Source: Arthrospiribacter ruber (GTDB lineage: Bacteria; Bacteroidota; Bacteroidia; Cytophagales; Cyclobacteriaceae). From it: a stretch of DNA of 64,000 bases. The DNA is taken from the NCBI RefSeq assembly GCF_019343195.1, contig NZ_RPHB01000011.1, positions 86,001-150,000 of the forward strand, written 5' to 3'. Under the pieces are notes generated by a model. That model was not told the DNA's origin. It saw only the letters and a list, made by a program, of their open reading frames with translations, and searched no databases. The translations under genes were made by a program, and so were the position numbers. This document shows positions 34,847-44,882 of the stretch, piece after piece; position 1 is the stretch's first letter; each line of letters opens with the position of its first letter.

Positions 34847-36058
34847 ATGATGCGGAAAATTTTCGCAGGGATCATAATCTTCATGATCTTCACAGACGTT
34901 TTTGCAAGGAACGTCAAAGAAGATTCCCTAAACAACGCTGCACCGGTCAGCCAACAGATCAAAAAGCCTTGGTATGAAACCATTCAGCTTCGTGGATATG
35001 CCCAGATGCGGTATAACGGGTTGTTTGAAACCAACCCAGACCTTCAATGTGCTCAGTGTGACCGCTCTTGGGGAGGTGATGCAGGGGGCTTTTTCTTTAG
35101 ACGGATCAGGATGATCTTTTCAGGTCAAATTCACGAGAGAATTTTCATGTATATCCAGCCTGATTTGGCTTCCGGAGGAAACAACTTTGCACAAATCAGG
35201 GATGCTTATTTTGACCTTGGTTTGGACGCCAAGCAGGAATTCAGGTTGAGGATTGGCCAATCTAAAGTGCCATTCGGCTTTGAAAACCTTCAATCCAGCC
35301 AAAACAGGCTTCCTTTAGACCGTAATGATGGCCTGAATTCGGCAGTATTGAACGAACGTGACCTGGGGGTCTTCTTTTACTATGCTCCATCTGAAATCAG
35401 ACAAAGATTCAATTACCTTGTAGCGTCTGGGCTTAAAGGGTCAGGAGATTACGGGGTGTTTGGTCTGGGCTTATATAATGGTCAGACGGCTAATTTGCCT
35501 GAACGAAACAATAACTTTCACATTGTCAGTAGGGCATCCTATCCTTGGGAACTTCCTTCAGGTCAGTTCGTGGAAGCATCATTCCAGGCATATACGGGGA
35601 AATTTGTAATCAACAGAAATACCCAGACAGATTTTGATCAGACAGAGTTTGAAGAGTTTAGGTATGGCCCCACTATAGTAGTTTACCCGCAGCCTTTTGG
35701 GGTGCAGGCCGAATTCAACTGGGGTAGAGGACCAGAGTACGACCCGGAAACCAACGATGTGGTCGATGCACCTTTGAGGGGCGGATATGTCATGGCCAAT
35801 TATTTTCTTAGAAAGGGGAAGGATATCTTTATTCCTTTTTCGAGATATCATTACTATAAAGGCGGTAAAAAATTCGAACTGGATGCCACTAGACATAGAG
35901 TCAATGAACTTGAAATCGGGGTAGAATGGCAACCAAATAAGAACTTTGAACTGGTGGCCATGTATACCATTTCAGATAGGACTTTTGAAAATTCGCTTAA
36001 TCCGGACAATAGGCAAAAAGGAAGCCTGTTGAGGTTACAGGCGCAGGTGAATTTCTAA
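34847..36058 (+). CDS. phosphate-selective porin O/P family outer-membrane protein
   Basis: Outer-membrane channel of the OprO/OprP family, about 16 strands expected. Signal peptide residues ~1-20 (ending VFAR). Family signatures are QLRGYAQMRYNG, FFRRIRMIFSGQIHERIFMY and FRLRIGQSKVPFGFENLQSS; the last strand ends in Phe (RLQAQVNF), as needed for barrel assembly. An early loop contains CAQC, which could form a disulfide. 403 residues. ATGs at 34847 and 34850 are equivalent starts. Preceded by TTAACA repeats; with the PafA-like phosphatase it suggests a phosphate-acquisition set, though substrate selectivity is inferred from family. Confidence 0.87.
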   Translation: MMRKIFAGIIIFMIFTDVFARNVKEDSLNNAAPVSQQIKKPWYETIQLRGYAQMRYNGLFETNPDLQCAQCDRSWGGDAGGFFFRRIRMIFSGQIHERIFMYIQPDLASGGNNFAQIRDAYFDLGLDAKQEFRLRIGQSKVPFGFENLQSSQNRLPLDRNDGLNSAVLNERDLGVFFYYAPSEIRQRFNYLVASGLKGSGDYGVFGLGLYNGQTANLPERNNNFHIVSRASYPWELPSGQFVEASFQAYTGKFVINRNTQTDFDQTEFEEFRYGPTIVVYPQPFGVQAEFNWGRGPEYDPETNDVVDAPLRGGYVMANYFLRKGKDIFIPFSRYHYYKGGKKFELDATRHRVNELEIGVEWQPNKNFELVAMYTISDRTFENSLNPDNRQKGSLLRLQAQVNF

Positions 36059-36151
36059 GAATATAAAGTTTAGTTTATTAAATTATCGAAAGCAAGCCTC
36101 ATTTTGAAGCTTCCTTTTTTATTTTAACAGACATGATTATCCCCTTACTTA

Positions 36152-36278
36152 CCAGTAGAGCCTAAATAATGGAACAAACCTATGATTTCTAGCCAATATC
36201 AATGAATATCCAATATCTATTTATATCGGATTTATTTAGGCCCTTATTTGAATTGGTTAGTGGTATAATTGCGGATAT
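36152..36278 (+). repeat. dispersed intergenic repeat, copy 1
   Basis: 127 nt aligning without gaps to 43045-43171 with about 104 identical positions (hand count, about 82%). The core AATATCAATGAATATCCAAT has ATATC units spaced 10, 7 and 10 nt. It lies between the porin gene and the end of the minus-strand hybrid kinase gene. No coding potential or terminal inverted repeats seen. Confidence 0.8.
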
Positions 36279-36349
36279 ACATATTAACAGTTTTCTGAAG
36301 CAGAAAAACTACAACATTTTTTGAAGGAAATGAATGTAATAACTAATAG

Positions 36350-39300
36350 TTATCCTGCCTTTTCAATTTCCGTATCTAGGGCATGAATAACAACATCCAG
36401 TTCCTGATGAATTTCTGAAATCAGGTTATCTAAGTCAGTACTGCTTAGTTTTTCATATTCTTCCACTTTGATCACCAGTCCGCTTAATTTGTTCAAGTTA
36501 AGATTTAAGGCCACTCCTTTGATGGCGTGACAGGTTTGCTTAATACTTTTTTGGTCCTTTGTACTGTTCCAGATAAGATTCAGGTCATGTTTTAATTTGC
36601 CCAGATTCTCTTTGCTTACCATTACCAATTCTTTAAAAAATTCAGGATCTGAATTTCGGAATTCCTCCAGTTTTGAAAGGATAGGTGCGTCTTCATCTTT
36701 TGGATCCTCGATTTGGAGAAATTTTTCTATTTTTTTCTGTATATCAGCTACCACTACAGGCTTAGACAGATAGTCATCCATGCCTGCTTCCAAGCACCGG
36801 TCCATTTCCCCTTTTACGGTGCCTGCTGTAAGCGCTACTATAGGTACTCTTGATTGCCCGTTTTCTAATTTCCGGATTTCTATTGTTGCTTCATATCCGC
36901 TCATCTCAGGCATCTGAATGTCCATGAAAATCATGTGAGGAGAGGCTTCTTTGAATCTTTCCACTGCTTGCAGTCCATTGTTAGCTTCCAAAGTAATGCA
37001 AGAGGGGACTATATTTTTGACTATTGTTTTAGCAAGCAGCATGTTTACCGGATTGTCGTCTACAAGTAAAATTTTAACTTTTTCTTTTTGAACAGGCTGG
37101 CTGTTAGATTTTTCCTTATTTTCCAGGGTTTTTCCAGGGCTGGATTTTACTTGTTCCTGTTCTTTGTATTTTGGTAAAATAAGTTTAAAGCTAAATCTGC
37201 TACCCTTACCTATTTGAGTACTGAGCTCCATTTTGCTTCCCATCAGGTGAAGGATTTTATTGCTGATGGACAGACCTAGCCCTGTTCCTCCATACTTTCT
37301 TGTGGTGGAATTATCCTCCTGCGCAAATGCTTCAAAAATCAAGTCCCTTTTTTCTTCCGAGATACCTATGCCTGTATCCTTTACAGCGAGCTCAAAGTGT
37401 ACCTGATCACGACCTTTATCTTCTAAGTGGGTGATTTCCAGATCGATTTTCCCTACTTTGGTAAATTTGGCAGCATTACTCAATAGATTAATCAAGACTT
37501 GTTTCAACCTGGTAGAATCTGCATACAAATGTTCAGGAAGTTTAGGGTCAATAAATACTGAAAACTCCAATCCTTTCTCTTCTACCATAGGTCGTATCAG
37601 CTGGGCGGATTCATGGGCAAGTTGTGATAGGTGGACTTTTTCGGGACTGAGTTCAAGTTTCCCTGCTTCAATTTTAGAGAAATCAAGGACATCATTGACC
37701 AAGTCAAGCAAAAGGTGCCCCGAGTCTACAATGGATTTAAGAAATTCTTTTTGTGTAGCATTAAGACTGGTTTTCATTAATAGGTCCGAAAAGCCCACAA
37801 TCCCATTTAATGGGGTCCTGATTTCATGGCTCATATTGGCTAGAAATTCAGATTTGGCTACACTGGCCTCCTTGGCATTTTGCATGGAAATACGGAGGCT
37901 CTCTTCCATATTTCTTCTTTCTATGGCATTGGATATACTTTCAGCAAAGCTGATCAACAGTGCGGTTTCCCCCTCACTCCAAATTTTTTCTTTTTGACAA
38001 TCATCAAACCCTACAAATCCCCAGAAATTTTTTTCGACAAAAATTGGAATCAACAAAATGGAAACTATTTCCTGGCTCTCTAAAAGACCTTTTAGCCCAG
38101 GGTCTTCAATTTGGCTGACGATATTGGTGTATATCTGATTCTTAAGCAAGTATTCCATGGATTCGCCAAATAGTCCTATGGGGAGATCCTGCAGGTTTGG
38201 GTTGTCGATTTCGGGCTCCACTCCTAGTCCTCTCCATTCGAATCTTTGAGAGCTGAAATAATTACCTCCTTCGTCAATTTTGTTTTCAAAAAGATAGGCT
38301 CTATCTGCACCTGCACCATCACCTAGAATAGAGATCGCTTTTTGGATCGCCTTTATCAAATCAGAATTTGAAAGTAATTCTTTTGTGGCAAATGCTATGG
38401 AGGTGAGCATTTTCTCATTCCTAAGCAAGGCTGTATTGATACGCTGTAACTTTCCTTCATTTTGTCTGATTCTTTCCTCAGCTAGCTTTTGTGTGCTGAT
38501 ATCCCTCAAAAATAGATAAAGGAGATTTTCTTCGGATGCTCGTTTGATAAAGCATGAAATAAAAATCCCATTGTTAAGATCAGAGATTTCAATTTCCTTT
38601 TCTGAAGAATTTTCTTCAAATAAGTTCTTCAATTCTGGATTTTTGTCAAAAAGTAGACTGATGTTAGCGCCATGTAACTGTTGTTTGGGATTGTTTAAGA
38701 TAGCATTTGCTTTTTTGTTTGAAGCGATAATGTTATGTTTTTGGTCTAAAATGAGTATCCCGTCGGAGAGGTTTTCAAAAATGGTTTTAAATGCTACTGG
38801 GGTTCTTTGGAACAGACCATGCCTGAACAATCCCCTATAGATAAAAATTGCACTCAAAAGAAGAGTCAATGGGACAAAGTCAAAATTGTAATAGTTAAAC
38901 CCAAGCAAGGCCATGCTGTGTGCAGACCAAGGAATAGTCGTGCCTATTAACAATACCAAAACTTGTTTTTTATAGGGCTTGGCAACAGAAAGATACATCT
39001 TGATCAAAACAAGGGTAGAAAGTACGATCAAGAAGTTATTATACCCCTCATAAGCAATGTCCAATGGGCCTTTTTGGTAAGTAATTGCATTGAACAGCCC
39101 ATTGTATTCTGAGGAGATGAATGGATAGAAATAACCATGAAGGTCATTGGTGAAAAGAGCCAATACAAATATACTGCTAATGACAAATAAGAGCGTAGGA
39201 ATAGGATATATTAAAAATCTTTCATTCCCCGAATATTTTAATGTAAAAAGCAGTAAAAACGGTGTGATGGCCGCTCCCCCAATATATTGTAATTTGTAGG

Positions 39301-39505
39301 TTAGAATTATGGTGAAATCATTTGTTCCTAAAAGCTCAAAACCGTAGAAAAAAGCATATAAAAAACAACCGACCAATAGACCTCCAAAGTAACTCTCCCC
39401 ATTGTCGCCTTTTTTGTTAAACACAATTACGGCCAAAAAAAGGAAAATGATACTTGTGATAAAAACAGGTATTGCAAGAATGTTATAGGTGAAATCAAAA
39501 TCCAT
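36350..39505 (-). CDS. hybrid sensor histidine kinase (7TM-PAS-GAF-HisKA-HATPase-REC-Hpt)
   Basis: A 1051-residue phosphorelay protein. About seven membrane helices in residues 1-225 resemble the histidine-kinase 7TM sensor module. A PAS domain (~235-345, FKTIFENLSDGILILDQ) and a GAF domain (~365-530) follow, then HisKA with MSHEIRTPLNGIVGF (His near 560), HATPase with the G box KYGGTGLGLSIS (near 743), a receiver with the acceptor Asp in FMDIQMPEMSG (near 863) and Lys in YLSKPV, and a C-terminal Hpt with CHAIKGVALNL (His near 992). All phosphotransfer residues are present. It is transcribed alone; the output regulator is unknown. Confidence 0.93.
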   Translation of the reverse strand: MDFDFTYNILAIPVFITSIIFLFLAVIVFNKKGDNGESYFGGLLVGCFLYAFFYGFELLGTNDFTIILTYKLQYIGGAAITPFLLLFTLKYSGNERFLIYPIPTLLFVISSIFVLALFTNDLHGYFYPFISSEYNGLFNAITYQKGPLDIAYEGYNNFLIVLSTLVLIKMYLSVAKPYKKQVLVLLIGTTIPWSAHSMALLGFNYYNFDFVPLTLLLSAIFIYRGLFRHGLFQRTPVAFKTIFENLSDGILILDQKHNIIASNKKANAILNNPKQQLHGANISLLFDKNPELKNLFEENSSEKEIEISDLNNGIFISCFIKRASEENLLYLFLRDISTQKLAEERIRQNEGKLQRINTALLRNEKMLTSIAFATKELLSNSDLIKAIQKAISILGDGAGADRAYLFENKIDEGGNYFSSQRFEWRGLGVEPEIDNPNLQDLPIGLFGESMEYLLKNQIYTNIVSQIEDPGLKGLLESQEIVSILLIPIFVEKNFWGFVGFDDCQKEKIWSEGETALLISFAESISNAIERRNMEESLRISMQNAKEASVAKSEFLANMSHEIRTPLNGIVGFSDLLMKTSLNATQKEFLKSIVDSGHLLLDLVNDVLDFSKIEAGKLELSPEKVHLSQLAHESAQLIRPMVEEKGLEFSVFIDPKLPEHLYADSTRLKQVLINLLSNAAKFTKVGKIDLEITHLEDKGRDQVHFELAVKDTGIGISEEKRDLIFEAFAQEDNSTTRKYGGTGLGLSISNKILHLMGSKMELSTQIGKGSRFSFKLILPKYKEQEQVKSSPGKTLENKEKSNSQPVQKEKVKILLVDDNPVNMLLAKTIVKNIVPSCITLEANNGLQAVERFKEASPHMIFMDIQMPEMSGYEATIEIRKLENGQSRVPIVALTAGTVKGEMDRCLEAGMDDYLSKPVVVADIQKKIEKFLQIEDPKDEDAPILSKLEEFRNSDPEFFKELVMVSKENLGKLKHDLNLIWNSTKDQKSIKQTCHAIKGVALNLNLNKLSGLVIKVEEYEKLSSTDLDNLISEIHQELDVVIHALDTEIEKAG

Positions 39506-39680
39506 TTATAGGCCTTGTTTAGCGCATTAATTTATCAATTTATTCTGTTGGTTTTCATTTTAGAGAGGAGTTAATTCGAAAAATTCTAATTGAACCATAA
39601 CTTTTTTGATAAATTTCGAATTTAAATAGGAGATTATCCATAATTACTCTATTTTGAAATTGAATTAAACCATGATTCTT

Positions 39681-40178
39681 ATGAAAAATTTTATAGCATT
39701 TGTTTGCTCAATATTGCTAATTCTATCCTCAGCTTCTCTACAAGCTCAAGAGTCTCAAGAGCTCACGAAGGAAGAGAAAGAAGCCCTGAAAAAAGAACTG
39801 AAAGAAGAAAAAAGGGCTTTGGCCCAAGAAAAGGCTGAACTCAAAGCGGAAAAAAAAGAACAGAAGCAAGCAGAAGCTGCCGTAAAGGCTGAGGAAAAGA
39901 GAATTTCCAACCTTCAAAAGGCTCAGAAAAATTATGATAAAGCCCTGAATGCTAAACAAAAGGCTGAGATTAAATTTGCCAAACAAAACCTTGCTATCGA
40001 GAAAGCCAAGCAAAAAGGTAAAAAGTCCGATGCAGATATAGCTAAAATGGAACTGAATCTCAAAAAAACCGAAATAGCTGTACAACAGGCTCAAGCCAAT
40101 ATGGATAAATACCGTAGGGACATAGACCGGTACTCCACTGGAAGCTGGTCAAGCAGCAACGATGAGGAAAAGGATTGA
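39681..40178 (+). CDS. small exported coiled-coil protein
   Basis: About 165 residues: signal peptide MKNFIAFVCSILLILSSASL (cut near QAQ), then an almost uninterrupted highly charged helix of Lys, Glu, Ala and Gln (residues ~25-145), clearly a long coiled coil, and a Ser-rich acidic tail. The start at 39681 is preferred over the ATG at 39672 because it begins directly with the basic n-region. Composition resembles small periplasmic or envelope coiled coils, but no family can be named. Followed by its own terminator at 40209. Confidence 0.78.
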   Translation: MKNFIAFVCSILLILSSASLQAQESQELTKEEKEALKKELKEEKRALAQEKAELKAEKKEQKQAEAAVKAEEKRISNLQKAQKNYDKALNAKQKAEIKFAKQNLAIEKAKQKGKKSDADIAKMELNLKKTEIAVQQAQANMDKYRRDIDRYSTGSWSSSNDEEKD

Positions 40179-40208
40179 AAAGGTCTATTTGATCAAAAGG
40201 AATGAAAG

Positions 40209-40233
40209 CCGGAGTAAAATCTCCGGTTTTTTT
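40209..40233 (+). terminator. terminator after the coiled-coil gene
   Basis: CCGGAG (40209-40214), 6-nt loop, CTCCGG (40221-40226), then seven Ts. Confidence 0.85.
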
Positions 40234-40360
40234 AATGTCAAAAAGTCTTACTTTTCAGGTGTTTCTCTTGAAATCCGGACATAATTTCAGGTTATTCTTT
40301 GATTTTTAAGTTGGTGATTTTTTTGATAGGGATGTGAAAAGCGAACTAAACCAAAAGAAC

Positions 40361-42973
40361 ATGGACTTCAAGCAATTTACCATAAAATCCCAAGAAGCGA
40401 TCCAAAAGGCCGCTGAACTCGCTATGTCTTCCCAGCAACAGGCCATCGAGCCGGCCCATTTGATGAAAGGCATTCTGACTGAAGATGAGAATGTAGTTGA
40501 TTTCTTATTTAAGAAAACAGCAATAAATAAAAATCTCCTGCTCAATAAAGTGGATGAGGTCATCACTGCCCTGCCAAAGGCAAGTGGGCAGCAACCATAC
40601 CTGTCTACTGCATCCAATCAGGTTTTGACAAAGTCAAAGGAATACCTCAAAACATTCGGGGATGAATTTGTTGCCATTGAGCACTTGATTTTGGGGATCG
40701 TAAGCGGAGACGACAAAACTGCACAAATGCTAAAAGATCAGGGAGCAAATGAAAAATCTCTGATTGAAGCGATCAAAGAATTAAGAAAAGGAAACAAAGT
40801 GACAGATCAAAACGCAGAATCAAAGTACAGGGCATTGGAAAAGTATTCCAAGAACCTAAATGAACTTGCCAAAAAAGGTAAAATAGACCCAGTCATTGGA
40901 AGAGATGAGGAAATAAGAAGGGTATTGCAGATTTTGGCAAGAAGGACAAAAAATAACCCTATCCTTTTAGGAGAACCCGGAGTGGGAAAAACAGCTATAG
41001 TGGAGGGCTTGGCACAAAGGATTATCAGTGGAGATGTTCCCGAAAATCTAAAGTCAAAGACCCTCATTTCATTGGATATGGGTCTGTTGGTAGCGGGTGC
41101 CAAATATAAAGGTGAATTTGAGGAAAGATTGAAAGCTGTAATTAAGGAGGTCACAGACTCGGAAGGAGAAATTATCCTATTCATTGATGAGATTCACACT
41201 CTTATAGGTGCCGGAGGCGGAGGAGAGGGTGCCATGGATGCAGCCAACCTCCTCAAACCGGCTCTTGCGAGAGGCGAGTTACATGCAATAGGAGCCACCA
41301 CGCTAAAAGAATACCAGAAATATATAGAAAAAGACAAGGCTCTTGAAAGAAGGTTTCAATCGGTAATGGTCGATGAACCGGATGCAGCAGATGCCATTTC
41401 TATCCTGAGGGGGATCAAGGATAAATATGAACTTCATCACGGGGTGAGAATTAAGGATGATGCTGTGATTGCCGCAGTGGAGCTGTCCCAGAGGTATATT
41501 TCAGATAGGTTTCTGCCGGATAAAGCCATTGACTTAATGGACGAGGCTGCAGCTAAGCTAAGGATGGAAATTGACTCCCTGCCACAGGAATTGGATGAAC
41601 TCAATAGAAGGGTCATGCAGTTGGAAATAGAAAGAGAGGCTATCAGAAGAGAGAATAATAAAGACAAAGAGGCCATACTCAGCAAAGAGATCGCAGAACT
41701 TTCAGAAAAAAGGCAATCCGTAAAAGCCAAGTGGGAATCAGAAAAGGCTGTCATTACCGGAATCAGAAATCAAAAGGAGAATATCGACAAACTCAAACTT
41801 GAAGCCGAACAGGCCGAAAGAGCGGGTGATTTCGGTAAGGTTGCTGAAATCAGGTACGGTAAAATTGTAGAGGCTGAAAATAAACTTCAGGAATTCCAGT
41901 CGCAATTGAATGAAATGCAACAGGGCTCTCCTTTGCTCAAAGAAGAAGTGGACAATGAAGACATTGCCGCAGTGGTCTCCAAATGGACCGGAATACCTTT
42001 GTCCAAAATGATCCAAAGTGAAAGGGAAAAATTGCTTCACTTGGAAGATGAATTGGGTAGAAGGGTAGCCGGGCAAACTGAAGCCATTACAGCACTATCT
42101 GATGCAGTAAGAAGAAGTAGGGCAGGATTGCAGGATCCAAAAAGGCCTATCGGTTCATTTATCTTCATGGGTACCACTGGAGTGGGAAAAACGGAGCTTG
42201 CCAAAGCCCTGGCTGAATACCTCTTCAATGATGAAAATGCAATGGTCAGGATAGATATGTCCGAATATCAGGAAAGACACGCAGTCAGCAGGCTGGTAGG
42301 AGCACCTCCGGGATATGTGGGATATGATGAGGGTGGCCAGCTGACCGAATCCGTCAGGAGGAAGCCATATTCTGTGGTTCTATTGGATGAAATTGAAAAA
42401 GCCCATCCAGATGTTTTCAACATTCTCTTGCAGGTATTGGATGATGGCAGGCTGACTGATAATAAAGGCAGGATTGCGAACTTCAAGAATACCATTATTA
42501 TCCTGACTACCAATATAGGCTCTCACCTCATCCAGGAAAGATTCGCGGAAATCGAAGAGTGGAACAAAGAAGAGGTAATGGAGAAAACCAAAACTGAAGT
42601 ATTTGAGCTGCTTAAAAAGTCGGTAAGACCTGAGTTTCTCAATAGGATTGATGAGACGATCATGTTTGAGCCTCTGAACAAGTCCGTGATCAGAAAAATC
42701 GTTGACATACAATGGAAGGAAATCCAAAAGAGACTGTCTGAAAGCAATATAGAAATCGATGCCACACACGAAGTGTTAGATTACTTGGGCGAAGTTGGTT
42801 TTGATCCTCAATTTGGAGCAAGACCTCTAAAAAGAACCATGCAGCGCCTGATATTGAATGAACTTTCTAAGCAGATTTTGTCGGGTTATATCAAAAATGA
42901 CTCGGCAGTATTGGTGGACTTGGATGCTGATAAGCAAGTTTACTTCAAAAACGTAGAAAACGTCGAGGTATAA
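40361..42973 (+). CDS. clpB: ATP-dependent chaperone ClpB
   Basis: Hexameric disaggregase working with DnaK. N domain (about residues 1-145, [20 protein letters not shown]), first AAA+ module with Walker [10 protein letters not shown] and Walker [14 protein letters not shown], a coiled-coil middle domain (~400-520) that distinguishes it from ClpA/ClpC, and a second AAA+ module with GTTGVGKTE and [16 protein letters not shown] 40361 yields 870 residues, the standard length; the frame is open upstream to a GTG at 40334, which is less likely. Ends with the terminator at 42985. Confidence 0.96.
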   Translation: MDFKQFTIKSQEAIQKAAELAMSSQQQAIEPAHLMKGILTEDENVVDFLFKKTAINKNLLLNKVDEVITALPKASGQQPYLSTASNQVLTKSKEYLKTFGDEFVAIEHLILGIVSGDDKTAQMLKDQGANEKSLIEAIKELRKGNKVTDQNAESKYRALEKYSKNLNELAKKGKIDPVIGRDEEIRRVLQILARRTKNNPILLGEPGVGKTAIVEGLAQRIISGDVPENLKSKTLISLDMGLLVAGAKYKGEFEERLKAVIKEVTDSEGEIILFIDEIHTLIGAGGGGEGAMDAANLLKPALARGELHAIGATTLKEYQKYIEKDKALERRFQSVMVDEPDAADAISILRGIKDKYELHHGVRIKDDAVIAAVELSQRYISDRFLPDKAIDLMDEAAAKLRMEIDSLPQELDELNRRVMQLEIEREAIRRENNKDKEAILSKEIAELSEKRQSVKAKWESEKAVITGIRNQKENIDKLKLEAEQAERAGDFGKVAEIRYGKIVEAENKLQEFQSQLNEMQQGSPLLKEEVDNEDIAAVVSKWTGIPLSKMIQSEREKLLHLEDELGRRVAGQTEAITALSDAVRRSRAGLQDPKRPIGSFIFMGTTGVGKTELAKALAEYLFNDENAMVRIDMSEYQERHAVSRLVGAPPGYVGYDEGGQLTESVRRKPYSVVLLDEIEKAHPDVFNILLQVLDDGRLTDNKGRIANFKNTIIILTTNIGSHLIQERFAEIEEWNKEEVMEKTKTEVFELLKKSVRPEFLNRIDETIMFEPLNKSVIRKIVDIQWKEIQKRLSESNIEIDATHEVLDYLGEVGFDPQFGARPLKRTMQRLILNELSKQILSGYIKNDSAVLVDLDADKQVYFKNVENVEV

Positions 42974-42984
42974 ATCCCCTTTTC

Positions 42985-43016
42985 AAAGCGGCCTTTGCAA
43001 ATAGGCCGCTTTTTTT
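42985..43016 (+). terminator. terminator of clpB
   Basis: AGCGGCCT (42987-42994), 8-nt loop, AGGCCGCT (43003-43010), then six Ts. Confidence 0.9.
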
Positions 43017-43044
43017 ATAAAAAAAATGATTAACCTCTTTTATG

Positions 43045-43171
43045 CCAGTAGGATCTGAATATTGGAATAAACCTTTGATTTCAAGCCAATATCAATAAAT
43101 ATCGAATATCTATTAGTATCGGGTTGATCTGGGCACTTATTTAAAATAGTTATTGGTCTAAATGCGGATAT
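43045..43171 (+). repeat. dispersed intergenic repeat, copy 2
   Basis: Ungapped partner of 36152-36278 in the same orientation, 29 nt after the clpB terminator. The best-conserved part is the central ATATC core and the end TGCGGATAT. The gap to the next gene (43172-43237) shows nothing else. Confidence 0.8.
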
Positions 43172-43237
43172 GTATAAAATGAAACCAGGATTCAGCTGAG
43201 TTTTTAAACTTTATATATCAGACTATGTTTTCTCGGT

Positions 43238-43420
43238 ATGTTAGAACACTATTTTACATGTCCCTACTGTATGGCCGAAATCTCTATGCTGCTGGATCCT
43301 TCCGTCATGCAGCAGAGATATATTGAGGATTGCGAAGTCTGTTGCAATCCCATTGAGGTGCAATTTGAGCTTGAGGAAGGTGATGTGGTGTATTTTGAAG
43401 CCAATTCAATAGAACAGTAA
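43238..43420 (+). CDS. CPXCG-motif cysteine-rich protein
   Basis: 60 residues with two cysteine pairs, CPYC (residues 8-11) and CEVCC (near 32-36), a likely zinc ribbon, followed by an acidic tail. It matches the small CPXCG family of unknown function; here the first pair reads C-P-Y-C. Its stop overlaps the start of the PPOX-fold gene by 1 nt (TAATG), so the two are translated together. Confidence 0.85.
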   Translation: MLEHYFTCPYCMAEISMLLDPSVMQQRYIEDCEVCCNPIEVQFELEEGDVVYFEANSIEQ

Positions 43421-43995
43421 TGCTTATAAAACCGGAAGACTCCCTTAAAAATGTGTTTCAGGACATTAAGCATGAACTCAACAGAGGTGTCTTGGACAAA
43501 AAGCATCCATTCAGGTTTTTGATTTTGTCCTCTCAGGGAATCGAGGGGGTGGAAAGCAGGTATGTAGTCTTGAGGAAGGTAAAGGAAGATTTGACTTTAA
43601 CTGTTTTTGCCGATTATAGAACTACCAAAATCCAACACATTAAGACAAATCCAAAAGTGGCACTTTTATTTTATCACCCGGTAAAACGCATTCAGATCAG
43701 GATCCAAGCCGAAGTAATAGTCCATTTTAACAATGAAGTAACAGAGGACTTTTGGCAGAATGTTCAGGGAGAAGGTCGGAAAGCGTACCACTCAAAGTTG
43801 GCGCCGGGAAAGGAAATTGATAACCCCAACCAAGGCCATGATTGGCATGAGAACATGACGGGACAGGGATATTTCTGTGTTTTGGAGCTTAAACCAGTAG
43901 AAATAGAAGCATTGCAGCTTAATGGTCTGGAACACCTTCGTGCCAAATTTGATTTTTTGGAAGGCTCTTGGATCGGCAAATGGCTTGTCCCATAG
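43420..43995 (+). CDS. pyridoxamine 5'-phosphate oxidase-like flavin-binding protein
   Basis: 191 residues with the split-barrel FMN-binding fold: YVVLRKVKEDLTLTVFADYR, TTKIQHIKTNPKVALLFYHP and IQIRIQAEVIVH, ending with the C-terminal VEIEALQLNGLEHLRAKF strand pair. It lacks the C-terminal arginine-rich segment of true PdxH as far as I can judge, so a general FMN oxidoreductase role is more likely than vitamin B6 synthesis. Translationally coupled to the CPXCG gene. Confidence 0.8.
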   Translation: MLIKPEDSLKNVFQDIKHELNRGVLDKKHPFRFLILSSQGIEGVESRYVVLRKVKEDLTLTVFADYRTTKIQHIKTNPKVALLFYHPVKRIQIRIQAEVIVHFNNEVTEDFWQNVQGEGRKAYHSKLAPGKEIDNPNQGHDWHENMTGQGYFCVLELKPVEIEALQLNGLEHLRAKFDFLEGSWIGKWLVP

Positions 43996-44052
43996 TTTTA
44001 ATGTGTCAATTGCTGTCAATTAGTTTTTTATGTGACATGTGATTCTTAACTT

Positions 44053-44096
44053 CTTTCGTGATTGATTGGTGAGTGAACGAAAGTCAGATTTTTTTT
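44053..44096 (+). terminator. possible terminator after the PPOX-fold gene
   Basis: CTTTCGT (44053-44059) and ACGAAAG (44077-44083) with a 17-nt loop, then eight Ts from 44089. The loop is long and the T-run is displaced, so support is weak. Confidence 0.35.
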
Positions 44097-44204
44097 CACG
44101 ACCCATATACAAAATTAAAATCAGGCTGTTTATTTTTCTCTGCTGATGAAGTCTAAAGATGGGAATTTATTTTCCTATCTTAGGAAAGATATAGCCAAAA
44201 GACT

Positions 44205-44768
44205 ATGACAGAATACGATAAGCCTCGATCGGGAAAAGCAGATAAACAAAGCCAGACATTTTTCAGGGTAGCTTACAAAAACAGCATTGGGTTGCTTCAG
44301 ATTGCTGATAATAAGGCCAACATGCTTATCAGTGTCAATACCTTGGTGATTTCTGCCATTATTGCCATTTCGGGATATGGGGCAATCGCCAGCCAGTTTG
44401 AAAATCTTGGTTTGCGTTTCTTACTCCCATTGGGAATCCTTTTGACCTGTTGCTTGGTTTCCACGATTTTGGCTGTCAAAGCTGCCAAGCCCAGGTTGAT
44501 TCTCAGGGACTCTAAACCTTATCAGCCCGAAAAGGGGAGTGTTCTTTTCTTTGGGGACAGTTCTGCAATGAGTTTGGATGCTTATCTCAATGAGGTCCGT
44601 CAAGTCTTGGGCTCAAAGGAATTGGTCAATCAACACCTAACAGTGGCCTTGTACAGGCAAGGGCTTGTACTTGATAGAAAGTATAGACTTCTAGGACAGG
44701 CTTATAGCTTATTTATGGTAGGGATCGCTTTGGGAACCGTGGTTTTTATAGCCTTTATGTTCTTTTGA
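44205..44768 (+). CDS. Pycsar effector-like (DUF5706-type) membrane protein
   Basis: 187 residues with three membrane helices (about 42-62, 70-92 and 164-187). The segment LLQIADNKANMLISVNTL has the hallmark Ala-Asp-x-Lys-Ala of the family called Pycsar effector (formerly DUF5706), in which membrane proteins damage the inner membrane when a cyclic pyrimidine nucleotide is made during phage infection. The soluble loop (~95-160) includes FFGDSSAMSLDAYLNEV. No pyrimidine cyclase or other defence gene is adjacent, so a non-defence role is also possible. Independent unit: 209 nt after the PPOX gene. Confidence 0.65.
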   Translation: MTEYDKPRSGKADKQSQTFFRVAYKNSIGLLQIADNKANMLISVNTLVISAIIAISGYGAIASQFENLGLRFLLPLGILLTCCLVSTILAVKAAKPRLILRDSKPYQPEKGSVLFFGDSSAMSLDAYLNEVRQVLGSKELVNQHLTVALYRQGLVLDRKYRLLGQAYSLFMVGIALGTVVFIAFMFF

Positions 44769-44882
44769 TGTTTATGAAGTATTCTGGTTATCAGGTATAA
44801 AAAGTGTAAATTTATTATGTGATATGAGAGTTTAACCTAAATGGTTTCCAAATAGGAGGATTTGTTTTTTTAGATGTAAAAC

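Noticed and set aside
37431..37997. 188-codon plus-strand frame inside the hybrid kinase gene
   Set aside because: Antisense to HisKA/HATPase coding sequence whose motifs are intact; no independent signals.
39738..40094. 118-codon minus-strand frame that looks like a membrane protein (runs of Phe/Leu)
   Set aside because: It is the reverse complement of the Lys/Glu-rich coiled-coil gene; AAA/GAA codons read backward give Phe/Leu and mimic membrane helices.
43420..43995. Assignment as pdxH (vitamin B6 synthesis)
   Set aside because: Fold fits but the C-terminal active-site segment of PdxH is not recognised; a general PPOX-like name is safer.
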